From Lacrimispora algidixylanolytica (GTDB lineage Bacteria; Bacillota; Clostridia; Lachnospirales; Lachnospiraceae): a stretch of DNA of 64,000 nt. Every line of letters begins with the position of its first letter. The first letter of the stretch is position 1. The position numbers and the translations under genes were made by a program. Below, piece after piece: positions 27,632 to 36,406 of this stretch. The stretch covers positions 62,001-126,000 of the forward strand of contig NZ_MCIA01000001.1 of assembly GCF_003609635.1 (NCBI RefSeq), in the 5' to 3' direction. Under the pieces are notes generated by a model. It made no database searches. It was not told the DNA's origin and saw only the letters and a list, made by a program, of their open reading frames with translations.

Positions 27632-28702
27632 TTATAAGTTAAATTGATATTCTCCGCCTGGTAACTTTACTCGAATATCAGAATAATCCCAGCGCTTTTC
27701 GTCTGTAATCCATGCCTGGGCTCCTCTTAACTCAAAGTTCCAATCCGTAAGCTGTCCGCCTGCCGCTTCCATGCGGGGTGCCACTTTGTGACGTACGTTA
27801 TAAGGACAGTATACCAAAAGATAGCCACCTCCACCAGCACCTAAAAGCTTTCCGCCAAGGGCACCTGCCTTGAGAGCCTCTTCATAAAGCTCATCAATAT
27901 GAGGTGTGGTGATCTTACTGCTCATACGTTTTTTGCTCTTCCAGCCATAATCTAACAGCTTTCCAAAGCTATATAAATTTCCCTTTAACAACTCATCCTT
28001 CATCGCATAGGAAAGAGCCTTTACTTCGCACATGGCATCAAAGGGATCTTTCTTTTCATAGTTTGATACCTGGTCTTTTATGATATTGGCGGATACGTGA
28101 ACGTTTCCGGTGTAACATAAAAGCAAGTTATATTGGAGCTCGTGGATAATCTCCTTTTTGATTCTTAAGGGATTGACTACCACGTTGTTTCTTCCATGAA
28201 ACTCGATGAAGTTAAAGCCACCGAAGGTAGCCGCATACTGATCCTGATACCCTCCGTCGATCTTTAGATCTTCTCGTTCCACCTGATAGGCAAGATCAGC
28301 CATTGCATAGCTGTCAAGCTCTATGCCTTTCCACTTGGCCATGGCGGTTAAAAGGGCAACCATTACGGTGGAAGAAGTGCCAAGACCCGATCCTGGAGGG
28401 GCATCGCACTGTAAGTAAACTTCACACCCCTGCTTAATGTTCATAGACTTTAGAGCCGCAGTAACCAGATCCAAACGTCCATCGTAGACGTAGTTTTCCT
28501 TGGTGTTATATTTTACAGTCATATCAAAATCAAGGGAATGGACAATGATCTGATCGTCCTCTCTTGGAACAATGGAGCAATAGGCGTACTTATTAATGGT
28601 ACTTCCAATTATGGCTCCTCCCTGTTCTACGCAGAAGGGTGCAACATCGGTTCCACCTCCACCAAAACTCACCCGAAGGGGGGCGCGTCCTCTGATTATC
28701 AT
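27632..28702 (-). CDS. hddA: D-glycero-D-manno-heptose 7-phosphate kinase (GHMP family)
   Basis: Phosphorylates heptose 7-phosphate at C1. The 356-residue protein has the substrate motif APLRVSFGGGGTDVAPFC, the ATP loop APPGSGLGTSSTVMVALL and the C-terminal motif GGKLLGAGGGGYLLVYC, all typical of HddA rather than the HldE/RfaE kinase of beta-heptose pathways. It therefore indicates the GDP-alpha branch. It overlaps hddC by 4 bases (ATGA), a coupled pair. Confidence 0.95.
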   Translation of the reverse strand: MIIRGRAPLRVSFGGGGTDVAPFCVEQGGAIIGSTINKYAYCSIVPREDDQIIVHSLDFDMTVKYNTKENYVYDGRLDLVTAALKSMNIKQGCEVYLQCDAPPGSGLGTSSTVMVALLTAMAKWKGIELDSYAMADLAYQVEREDLKIDGGYQDQYAATFGGFNFIEFHGRNNVVVNPLRIKKEIIHELQYNLLLCYTGNVHVSANIIKDQVSNYEKKDPFDAMCEVKALSYAMKDELLKGNLYSFGKLLDYGWKSKKRMSSKITTPHIDELYEEALKAGALGGKLLGAGGGGYLLVYCPYNVRHKVAPRMEAAGGQLTDWNFELRGAQAWITDEKRWDYSDIRVKLPGGEYQFNL

Positions 28703-29406
28703 ATGATCACCGTTCCTTTCCTTACGTCCTCATCAAACCTGTAATAGTCCTCTGGAACTCCGATATCAATAAAATAGCCATCATTGACAAAACCACCAAG
28801 CCTTTTTTCCTCCAAAATCCACTTGGGAATCATGTCATGCTCTAAAGATACCTTTCCTTCTGGAATCTCATCAAGAAGGGAACGGCGAAGGTAGTAAACG
28901 CCTCCGTTAATGGTTCCTCTTGATTTTTCTTCTATTTTCTCATCAAAGGTCTTTAACCAACCATCTTTTAGTACTGCCTGTCCATAACGGGATACATCAG
29001 ATACTTCTCTTAAGACAAGAGCCATATGAAGATCGCGTTCCTCACTTAAGGCGGTCAGCCTTTCATAATCGATCTGATAAAAGGTATCTGCGTTAAGTGC
29101 CAAAAACCGGTCATCTGTCACCAGACGTCCTGCATTCTTAATGGCTCCGGCTGTGCCTAAAAGTTCCTCTTCATAAGCATAAGAAACCTTAATGTCCCAC
29201 CGAGATCCATCTTCAAAATATTCCTCAACCATAGAGCCTTTATAGCCTACGGCAAATATAATCTCATTTACACCATGTTTTATAAGTTCCAATACCACAT
29301 ATTCCATAAAAGGCTTGCCTTCTATCAGTGCCATTGGCTTTGGCCTGTCATTTACCACGGAACGCAACCGCGTACCAAGACCACCTGCCAGTAAAACTGC
29401 CTGCAT
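28699..29406 (-). CDS. hddC: D-glycero-alpha-D-manno-heptose 1-phosphate guanylyltransferase
   Basis: Activates heptose 1-phosphate to GDP-heptose. The 235-residue nucleotidyltransferase has AVLLAGGLGTRLRSVVND, then RPKPMALIEGKPFMEY, FAVGYKGSMVEEYF and LALNADTFYQID. The closeness to hddA, gmhB and gmhA fixes guanylyltransferase over the generic sugar nucleotidyltransferase reading. It is the first gene of the 29406-22088 operon, with CAGGAGG before the start. Confidence 0.93.
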   Translation of the reverse strand: MQAVLLAGGLGTRLRSVVNDRPKPMALIEGKPFMEYVVLELIKHGVNEIIFAVGYKGSMVEEYFEDGSRWDIKVSYAYEEELLGTAGAIKNAGRLVTDDRFLALNADTFYQIDYERLTALSEERDLHMALVLREVSDVSRYGQAVLKDGWLKTFDEKIEEKSRGTINGGVYYLRRSLLDEIPEGKVSLEHDMIPKWILEEKRLGGFVNDGYFIDIGVPEDYYRFDEDVRKGTVII

Positions 29407-29458
29407 ACTGGATTCCTCCTGTTATACTTATCATTGGTTTCATCGTCGAAACATTCTT

Positions 29459-29467
29459 ATTATATCA
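29459..29467 (-). promoter_or_regulatory. Extended -10 promoter of the GDP-heptose operon
   Basis: The minus strand reads TGATATAAT (29467-29459), an extended -10 element. No good -35 is visible. It predicts a leader of about 45 bases before hddC. Confidence 0.5.
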
Positions 29468-29507
29468 TAATTCCTTTGGAACAATCCACTATAATTCCCA
29501 TTAAGGT

Positions 29508-29563
29508 GGAAAAGACTGTCCGCAGATAGGCTCACCCACCTACTTTGCGGTCCAGTCTTTTCC
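29508..29563 (-). terminator. Long hairpin after the kinase/glycosyltransferase gene
   Basis: GGAAAAGACTG-CCGCA and TGCGG-CCAGTCTTTTCC form a long stem with one unpaired irregularity around a 21-base loop. It lies between the stop at 29579 and the heptose promoter. Its T-tract on the minus strand (CTTTTCC) is poor, so it may be an imperfect terminator or an RNA end-stabilising hairpin. Confidence 0.5.
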
Positions 29564-29578
29564 CTACTTCAATTGACC

Positions 29579-32500
29579 TTAGAAATCTTCTCCAACTACA
29601 CTCCAGGCTGCATCAATGCTGTGATACTTGCGGATGTAGTCCTGGGTTTCTTCACAGATTCGTTTGCAACGCTCCGTATCCCCATAAAGGGAAACAACTT
29701 CCTGAGCAAAGCCTTGTGGATCATCGGTAACAGCCATAACGTCCTGAACATCTGGAATTCCTTCCGCTCCGATGGAGGTAGTGACAATCGGGGATCCGTG
29801 ATAAAGTGCCTCTATCACTTTTCCTTTTACACCAGCTCCATAGCGAAGGGGAACTACTACCACACGACAAGAGGCGTACAGCCTGGAAAGCTCTTCATCT
29901 GATACAAAGCCTTTTACAATAATTCCGTTACCTGGCTGTTCCAATGCCTTGATTTCATCCGTTACCTTGGATCCTACAATGTAGAAATTAACCGGAAGCA
30001 CCTGACGGATCAGAGGGAATATGTCATTGGCAAACCACAATACAGCATCTATATTTGGGGGATGGGCAAATCCTCCTACAAACAATAATCCTTCTCGTTC
30101 TGAGAAATTATCTGGAATGCGGCTTAAGAACTTTTCAAATACGTAAGCGACGATGGCTTTTACATGAATGGAGGGCTCTATTTCGTGAATGGCCTCCCGT
30201 TCCACATAAGAAGGATAATAGGACACAGATGCCTTTCTCATAAGGCGCAGCTCCATGGATTTCCAGTACTCAGAGGATTCCCTCTTTTCTGGATTTCCAG
30301 TTAGCTCGTATTCTCTTCCTTCACGTAAGAAATGAAGGTCATGGCCATAATAGATTACCTTTATGTTTGTTTTGTTTTTGATAAAGTCTATATATTTGGC
30401 TGCAATATGAGGCCGATTTAAATACGCCACTTTGATGTCATCTCCGTGTTCTTTTAACCAGTCCCAGATCTTTGCCTGATATTCCGTTCCATAGAGAATC
30501 TCAATTCCCATCTGCTGTAACACCGTAGAATAAGGCTCTTCATGAAGAAAGTTATCCCCAAGAAATTTTATTACGTAACCTTTTTCCACAAACATCTGAA
30601 GATACTGGAAGGTAGTCTTAGATCCAGCATCCCGGTCATAGGTGGGAACATAATGATCCACCACAAGAATGATGTCCTTATTTTGACTTCTCTCTCTTGC
30701 CCGGAAGGGGTCTGGGTTCCCGTCATTTTCACTTTGTCTGCTAAATTCATCCGCCCATTTTTCCTGAAGCTTACGGCTGTTCTCAACTTGATAACGCTTT
30801 AAGCCGGTTCCATTTACATCGGTTCCGTTTGAAATACCTTCAAAGTGAATGACCTTAGAAAGGGGCTGATAAACCACGCGTTGGCCAGCTTTACGAACCT
30901 CAAAGGCAAGGTCAGAATCTTCGCAATAGGCAGGAGCAAACCTTTCGTCAAAACCACCAATCCGTTTCCATAGATCATTGGACAATAAAATGGCGGCACC
31001 GGAAATATAGTCCACATCTTTTACATAGTTGTATTCTGGCTTTTCTGGGTCGTCTAAACGTCCGTAATTCCAGCCAGAGCCGTCGCTCCAAAGAATCCCT
31101 CCAGCTTCCTGAAGACGTCCGTCAGGATAAACAAGCTTAGAACCTACCATACCAATGGTTGGGTCAGATTCTATTAAGTTTACAAGGCTGGAAAGCCACC
31201 CTTCCGTTACCTGGGTGTCATTGTTTAAGAACATGACATACTTTCCTTTGGCTGCCTTTGCTGCCTGATTGCAGTTCTTTAAAAAACCTTGGTTTGTTTC
31301 ATTTCTGCAGATCACTACATTTTCTGTAAACTTGGTTAGCTCTGTAGTGGCATCCGTGGAAACATCGTCAGCAATGATTACTTCATAAACCACATCTTTT
31401 GTGTGCTCTAAAATAGAGGCAAGACATGCGTAGGTATAATGGATCTGGTTGTATACCGGAATAACGATGGAAACCATGGGATGTCCTTCTTTTACAAAAC
31501 GAAGTTTTCCATGTTGGCGGTATGTCTCCCCGATCTTCATATCTCCTTCCATTACATTCCTGCCTTCTTCTGTTGTATAGAGACGGAAGGAATTGATGGG
31601 ATGAAGAAGGGTGTTTTTGGCATAATAAAGAAGTTTACGTTTTCTCGTTCCTTCTGGAAATTTCTCGTTAAATATCCGCTTTAGTCTTCTTCCTACCCGG
31701 TAGAATAAGGCTTCATGACGTCTTAAGCGGTCAATGATCTCCTGCATGTTTTCGCAGTCTTTCCGAAGGGCGGTGATGATCATATCCTGGTTTGTCACGT
31801 GATTGTCTGTCAGGCGTTTGATTTCCTGTTGCTTTGTGATGGTCACGTCTTTTTCATGAAGCTCCATCTCCATCTGAGAAATCTGTTCTTTGGTATCATC
31901 AATGATCTGAGACACCTGGAACATATCATCTGGAAGAGCGTGGGTCTCATGCATGTAGTTTACCAGATAGATCTGCTGATTTTCCCCATGGACGTATTCC
32001 TGGAAGCAGCGTTCCATCTCCTGATAGAGGAAAAGGCGCTCTAAATCCACTCCAAACTCCTCTAAAAAGGCTTCGCTGGAATCATAAGTTAAGATACTTT
32101 TATACTGTTCATAGAAATAATAAAGTACCCGAAACTTTATAAAGTTCACAGGAACGGGAAAGGAAAATACCCATTCATAATCCAAACAGTATGGGCCATC
32201 TTCAGTTAACATAATATTTTCAAAAAGGCAATCTATATTGGATGTCTGAAAAGTCCAATCTTTTTTGATGGCTTCATCGGCCTGAGATAAGTCTCCGAAT
32301 ACCTCTTTAAATTCAGGGGTCACGTGAAACGGAACCATGCAGTCTTCCTTCACACTTAAGATCATGGAAACGGCATCCTCCATCTTAGATACAGGCACTT
32401 TGCCGTCTATGATCTCACGTCCTAAGATTTCAGCTAAGGTCTCTCCCTTTAGGAATTCAAAGCGGGCGGTTCTGCCATCGGGACTGATGGAAACCGCTGC

Positions 32501-32692
32501 TACCTTTAACCCCTGGTTCTGCTCCATAAGACTCTTATATTTTTCTCCCAGGGACCGGATATGAGCGGTACCTTCCGGTGCAAGAGCTGATTTTTCCACA
32601 TAGGGAGTCCCGCCTTCCTCCACCAGACTGGTACGGATCTGAAAGGCCTCCCTGCGAGTTTTATTATATTTTACAAAATTAATCTTCTTCAT
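29579..32692 (-). CDS. Kinase-like + coiled coil + GT2 + GT4 multidomain glycan enzyme
   Basis: A 1037-residue soluble protein. Residues 1-240 show a protein-kinase/aminoglycoside-kinase pattern: possible ATP lysine Lys34 (YVEKSALA), catalytic-loop-like IDCLFENIML with Asp154 and Asn159, and metal-binding-like CLDYEW with Asp171. Residues about 262-335 are strongly heptad-like and probably a coiled coil. Residues about 395-640 are GT2 (VSIVIPVYNQIHYTYACL, ADDVSTD, MFLNNDTQV, YCEDSDLAFEVRKAG). Residues about 675-1037 are GT4 (LLFVGGFAHPPNID, PLRYGAGVKGKVIEALYHG). It overlaps the methyltransferase gene by 14 bases. By analogy with WbdD and WsaE it may extend and cap an ABC-exported glycan; the capping role is inference. 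Confidence 0.9.
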   Translation of the reverse strand: MKKINFVKYNKTRREAFQIRTSLVEEGGTPYVEKSALAPEGTAHIRSLGEKYKSLMEQNQGLKVAAVSISPDGRTARFEFLKGETLAEILGREIIDGKVPVSKMEDAVSMILSVKEDCMVPFHVTPEFKEVFGDLSQADEAIKKDWTFQTSNIDCLFENIMLTEDGPYCLDYEWVFSFPVPVNFIKFRVLYYFYEQYKSILTYDSSEAFLEEFGVDLERLFLYQEMERCFQEYVHGENQQIYLVNYMHETHALPDDMFQVSQIIDDTKEQISQMEMELHEKDVTITKQQEIKRLTDNHVTNQDMIITALRKDCENMQEIIDRLRRHEALFYRVGRRLKRIFNEKFPEGTRKRKLLYYAKNTLLHPINSFRLYTTEEGRNVMEGDMKIGETYRQHGKLRFVKEGHPMVSIVIPVYNQIHYTYACLASILEHTKDVVYEVIIADDVSTDATTELTKFTENVVICRNETNQGFLKNCNQAAKAAKGKYVMFLNNDTQVTEGWLSSLVNLIESDPTIGMVGSKLVYPDGRLQEAGGILWSDGSGWNYGRLDDPEKPEYNYVKDVDYISGAAILLSNDLWKRIGGFDERFAPAYCEDSDLAFEVRKAGQRVVYQPLSKVIHFEGISNGTDVNGTGLKRYQVENSRKLQEKWADEFSRQSENDGNPDPFRARERSQNKDIILVVDHYVPTYDRDAGSKTTFQYLQMFVEKGYVIKFLGDNFLHEEPYSTVLQQMGIEILYGTEYQAKIWDWLKEHGDDIKVAYLNRPHIAAKYIDFIKNKTNIKVIYYGHDLHFLREGREYELTGNPEKRESSEYWKSMELRLMRKASVSYYPSYVEREAIHEIEPSIHVKAIVAYVFEKFLSRIPDNFSEREGLLFVGGFAHPPNIDAVLWFANDIFPLIRQVLPVNFYIVGSKVTDEIKALEQPGNGIIVKGFVSDEELSRLYASCRVVVVPLRYGAGVKGKVIEALYHGSPIVTTSIGAEGIPDVQDVMAVTDDPQGFAQEVVSLYGDTERCKRICEETQDYIRKYHSIDAAWSVVGEDF

Positions 32693-33461
32693 GGCGGCTC
32701 CAAATGGTTAAAAATGAATTAGCAAATGTCTGAAACTCTTTTCCCTCGCATACCTCATCAAACATTTTCCCTAAATCAAACCGTAAGTATTTGGGATAAT
32801 CGTAGGCTAAGATCGCGTGGGTCAAATCTCCCTTAGAGGGAAGATAAGAATCAGAATATATGGTAACAGGAAGCTTGTAATCTGGCATAGGATAATAAAA
32901 CTCTGCAGTGCCATCGAATTCTTCGTTTCCGCATAACAGCTCTAATAGTTCTTGTCTTGAAAGTCTGGATTGATTTGCAATTGCTCCAGCCTGATATTTT
33001 AAACCTAGTCGGTTACTTAGGGAAAGAATCAAGGTTCCTTTTGGTTTTAACAGCGCTTTTGCCTCACGAATCTGTTCTTCATATGGCTCTTTTAAAGTTC
33101 CCACCATAACGACGTAGTCAAAGCGTTCTCCTGTATACGTATCAAGGTTTCCTATGACATAGCTGATATTATCTCGTTTCTGGTGACGAAGACGGTTAAA
33201 GGATAAATTATTATGATTGGAATCAAGGACCGTTACCTGTTTTACCTTGCGGCTGTATAAACCGGTAAGGGCTCCGTAATCGGAGCCAATCTGCAAAAGG
33301 GAGGCGCTTTCGTCAAACTCAAACCATTCCAGCAGGTTTTCTCTGATGTCAGAAAGTGCATACATATAATCAAGGCCTGGATTCTCTTTCAAAAGGGTCT
33401 TAATATCCCCCTGGTATTTGACATACAAATTCCTGATTTCAGGGCTTAAATCATTCATCAA
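32679..33461 (-). CDS. Class I SAM-dependent methyltransferase, probably glycan-modifying
   Basis: A 260-residue protein. Residues about 45-160 form the Rossmann methyltransferase fold with motif I SLLQIGSDYGALTGLYS, motif II VTVLDSN, the post-motif YVIGNLDTY and motif IV DYVVMVGTLKEP, then LLKPKGTLILSLSN. The later YYPMPDYKLPVTIYSD region is outside the core fold and may bind substrate. It lies between the ATPase gene and the multidomain transferase gene and overlaps the latter by 14 bases. O-methylation of a terminal sugar is the expected job in an ABC-export cluster (compare WbdD and WsaE); this is inferred from position. Confidence 0.85.
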   Translation of the reverse strand: MMNDLSPEIRNLYVKYQGDIKTLLKENPGLDYMYALSDIRENLLEWFEFDESASLLQIGSDYGALTGLYSRKVKQVTVLDSNHNNLSFNRLRHQKRDNISYVIGNLDTYTGERFDYVVMVGTLKEPYEEQIREAKALLKPKGTLILSLSNRLGLKYQAGAIANQSRLSRQELLELLCGNEEFDGTAEFYYPMPDYKLPVTIYSDSYLPSKGDLTHAILAYDYPKYLRFDLGKMFDEVCEGKEFQTFANSFLTIWSRHEED

Positions 33462-33471
33462 TGCTTCCTCC

Positions 33472-34815
33472 TTAACCTCTGTCCCGGTGTAGCTTAAGAC
33501 TTACTTTCGGTTCCATATCATAAATACCTACTGTATTTTTGTTGGAAATAACCGTTATGTTCACAATATCATACAAGCGGTGGTAAACGACATGTTCTCC
33601 ATTTTCAAATCCGGTACAGCTCATGGAAAGCAGATATTCCCCTCCCTGAAGGGTCATTTTCTGTTTGAATTCCACCTCATAAACATCACCTTGTTTCACT
33701 GACTCAACGTCAGAAGCTTCATACATGGTATTGGTGCCGGTTAGATCAGCTCCACGTTTGTCTTTGATGGTGTAAGTAAAAATTGGAGATTCAATGTTAC
33801 CGTGAAATTGAATTTTCTCTTTAATGGTGAAATACTCCCCTTTTAATAGCAGATTGGAAAGATTTCCACGCTCATCAATAAGACCAAAATCCACGATTTC
33901 CGCCTTTTTATCTCCGTATTCGGTACGGTTTGGATTCACCGTAAGCTTATCCTTCATAAAGCCTTCTTTCAAGGCATTTATATCACTTCTTGATTTAACC
34001 TGTTCTCCAGAGAAATCGTTTAACTCTCCACTTCTGATTTCCTCTAAATCCAGAGATAAATCATCCATCTGATTGGCAAGGATTTTCTTATATAAATCCA
34101 CCATCTTTCCAGGTTCTCCCTGGGCAATGAAATTACCTTTATTTAAGACAACCACTTGGTCACAGTATTTGATAATAGCACCCATATCATGGGTAACCAT
34201 TAAGATCGTGGTACCTTTTTGGCGGATCTCTTCCATACGACGGTAACACTTGGCCTGGAAAAATACATCACCAACGGAAAGGGCTTCATCTACGATTAAG
34301 ATCTCTGGCTCTACATTGATGGCCAGAGCAAAGGCAAGACGAACGAACATACCGCTGGAATACGTTTTCACTGGCTGGTATACGAAATCTCCGATGTCAG
34401 CAAAATCCAGGATATCCTTTAACTTGTCATCCATCTCTTTTCTGGAAAATCCCATCATGGTCCCGTTCATATAGATGTTTTCAATTCCGGTATAATCCAT
34501 GTTAAAGCCAGCACCTAACTCCAGTAAGGCAGAGATAACGCCGCTTACTTTAAGAGTTCCGTCGGTGGGGGTTAAGACTCCAGTGATGATTTTTAAAATG
34601 GTGGACTTTCCTGATCCATTGGTTCCAATGATTCCTACGGTTTGTCCTTTTGGAACATCAAAAGAAATACCACTTAAGGCATAGAAATCCCGGTGATAAT
34701 TCTTATGAGTCGGGCTCATGACTTCTTTTAAACGGTCGATGGGCTTTTCGTATAAACGATATATTTTTGTTACATTATTGACTGATATTGCATTGTTGTT
34801 CGATTCTACGGACAT
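33472..34815 (-). CDS. wzt: ABC transporter ATPase for glycan export (Wzt type) with C-terminal carbohydrate-binding-like domain
   Basis: A 447-residue protein. The nucleotide-binding domain (1-240) has Walker A GIIGTNGSGKSTILKII, signature TYSSGMFVRLAFALAINVEP and Walker B ILIVDEALSVGD. Residues about 300-440 are a beta-rich extension of the Wzt_C kind (ADLTGTNTMYEA, MTLQGGEYLLSMSCTG), which in E. coli O9a binds the capped non-reducing end. The start is ATG 34815 after GGAGGATTTA; frames from 34848 lack such a site. It forms an exporter with the permease encoded 22 bases upstream and gives a plausible reader for a methyl/phosphate cap. Confidence 0.94.
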   Translation of the reverse strand: MSVESNNNAISVNNVTKIYRLYEKPIDRLKEVMSPTHKNYHRDFYALSGISFDVPKGQTVGIIGTNGSGKSTILKIITGVLTPTDGTLKVSGVISALLELGAGFNMDYTGIENIYMNGTMMGFSRKEMDDKLKDILDFADIGDFVYQPVKTYSSGMFVRLAFALAINVEPEILIVDEALSVGDVFFQAKCYRRMEEIRQKGTTILMVTHDMGAIIKYCDQVVVLNKGNFIAQGEPGKMVDLYKKILANQMDDLSLDLEEIRSGELNDFSGEQVKSRSDINALKEGFMKDKLTVNPNRTEYGDKKAEIVDFGLIDERGNLSNLLLKGEYFTIKEKIQFHGNIESPIFTYTIKDKRGADLTGTNTMYEASDVESVKQGDVYEVEFKQKMTLQGGEYLLSMSCTGFENGEHVVYHRLYDIVNITVISNKNTVGIYDMEPKVSLKLHRDRG

Positions 34816-34837
34816 TAAATCCTCCATACTAAGCTTG

Positions 34838-35650
34838 TCACAGCACATCTGAGAAATGCGGACGCAGCTTTTTAAATACTTTTAGCCCAATGAGCATTAA
34901 AATGATAGTCACAGACCAGAAATACAGTCCCAGGGTGGGCCTTTCTATGAACCAGTTACCTGTCAGCATGCTGTCACGGTATCCTGCTACAATATAATAG
35001 AAAGGATTTAATTTCAGCAAGGTCGGTAGCCAGGAAGGGAAATTCTTAAACATCTCAGGTGCCCACATAATGGGAACCATCCACATTCCAAACTGAAGAC
35101 AGATGCCGATAATCTGTGTCATATCTTTGAAAAATACATTGATAGCACTTGTAAAATAAGAAATTGCAAGGGAAAACATGGCGCTTGCAAAGGAATAATA
35201 TGCGATCTGCAGCCAGCTTGCCTTTGGAAACATTCCATAACATAAAAATACAACGATCATGATAAGGGCAAAGATTCCATGTACCATAATACAGGAAATC
35301 AGTTTGATGACTGGAAGGATCTCTACCCGGAACACTACTTTTTTAACTAAGTAATTATATTCCTGCAGACACCCGGTTCCCATGTTTAATACCTCACTGA
35401 AGAAGAACCATGGAACGATGCCTGGGATGAGCCAAAGCACATATGGGTAATTGGGTACTGGAGGTATACTTTTAAATCCCATCTGGAATACAAAAAAGTA
35501 TACAAGCACTGTAGCCATAGGCTGTAAAAACATCCATGCAATTCCAAAATAGGAGCCTACGAATCGTTTTTTAAAATCTGCTTTTGATAGCTCCAGGATC
35601 AGCTTACGTTTTGTTATAATTTCTTTTAATAAGGAAACCAGATAATTCAT
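34838..35650 (-). CDS. wzm: ABC-2 type glycan export permease (Wzm type)
   Basis: A 270-residue membrane protein with about six membrane segments and the signature LSKADFKKRFVGSYFGIAWM followed by FLQPMATVLVYFFVFQ, then YNYLVKKVVFRVEILP and FFKDMTQIIGI. It partners the ATPase encoded next. It is the second Wzm-like permease of the window and differs in sequence from that at 9294, so the two exporters likely serve different glycans. Confidence 0.94.
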   Translation of the reverse strand: MNYLVSLLKEIITKRKLILELSKADFKKRFVGSYFGIAWMFLQPMATVLVYFFVFQMGFKSIPPVPNYPYVLWLIPGIVPWFFFSEVLNMGTGCLQEYNYLVKKVVFRVEILPVIKLISCIMVHGIFALIMIVVFLCYGMFPKASWLQIAYYSFASAMFSLAISYFTSAINVFFKDMTQIIGICLQFGMWMVPIMWAPEMFKNFPSWLPTLLKLNPFYYIVAGYRDSMLTGNWFIERPTLGLYFWSVTIILMLIGLKVFKKLRPHFSDVL

Positions 35651-35665
35651 GGTTTTCTCCTCTCA

Positions 35666-36220
35666 CTAAAATTTAAAGGTATCCTTGATGCCGCTCCACT
35701 TATGATCCTTATCAGAGATGATAAGCTCCATACCTTCCTCTATCGGCCACTCAATACCGATCTCTGGATCGCTCCAAAGAAGACCGCCTTCATCGCCTGG
35801 GTGATAAAAGTCTGTACATTTATAAGCAAATTCTGCTTCGTCACTAAGAACTAAGAATCCATGGGCAAAACCTTCTGGAATGTAAAACTGCTTTTTGTTC
35901 TCTGCTGTTAACTCTACACCAAACCATTTTCCATAAGTTTCAGAGTTGGAACGAAGATCCACTGCCACGTCGAATACGCTTCCTCTAATGGCACGAACCA
36001 ATTTCCCCTGTGGAAACTCTTTTTGGAAGTGAAGGCCACGAAGTACGCCTTTTACAGACATGGACTGATTATCCTGTACGAAAACCATGTTAAGTCCGGC
36101 TTCTTTAAAGTCGTTCTGGTTATAGGTCTCTACAAAATAGCCTCTTGAATCAGGAAATACGGTCGGCTCGATTACATAAAGTCCATCTATTCCACATTCT
36201 GTTACTTTTATCTTTCCCAT
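35666..36220 (-). CDS. rfbC: dTDP-4-dehydrorhamnose 3,5-epimerase
   Basis: Third step of dTDP-L-rhamnose synthesis. The 184-residue cupin has PTVFPDSRGYFVETYNQNDF, VQDNQSMSVKGVLRGLHFQ with the catalytic histidine, YIPEGFAHGFLVLSD, and the C-terminal PEIGIEWPI. Family length is normal. The companion genes rfbA, rfbB and rfbD are absent from this window, so they must be elsewhere if rhamnose is made. It is the promoter-proximal gene of the second export operon, which supports rhamnose in that polymer. Confidence 0.96.
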   Translation of the reverse strand: MGKIKVTECGIDGLYVIEPTVFPDSRGYFVETYNQNDFKEAGLNMVFVQDNQSMSVKGVLRGLHFQKEFPQGKLVRAIRGSVFDVAVDLRSNSETYGKWFGVELTAENKKQFYIPEGFAHGFLVLSDEAEFAYKCTDFYHPGDEGGLLWSDPEIGIEWPIEEGMELIISDKDHKWSGIKDTFKF

Positions 36221-36264
36221 ATTTTAAGCTCCTTTATCATTTAAAACATTCTTTTACTTGTAGC

Positions 36265-36293
36265 ATTCTACCACAGTTTAGCTAAGATTTCTA
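36265..36293 (-). promoter_or_regulatory. Promoter of the rfbC-wzm-wzt operon
   Basis: Minus-strand TAGAAA (36293-36288), a 17-base spacer ending in TGG, and TAGAAT (36270-36265), which makes an extended -10. It lies about 45 bases before ATG 36220. Confidence 0.6.
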
Positions 36294-36357
36294 TATATAG
36301 GGATTTTTTTTTGAGATAACAAGAAATACGTAAGAATTACCACCATTAAAATGGACA

Positions 36358-36400
36358 AAAAGAAACAGGATAAAATATAGCAGCGCCATATTTTATCCTG
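36358..36400 (-). terminator. Intrinsic terminator of the sugar transporter operon
   Basis: CAGGATAAAATA (36366-36377) and TATTTTATCCTG (36389-36400) form a perfect 12-pair stem. On the minus strand it is followed by TTTCTTTTT. It starts 7 bases after the mmsB stop. Confidence 0.9.
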
Positions 36401-36406
36401 ACTTTT

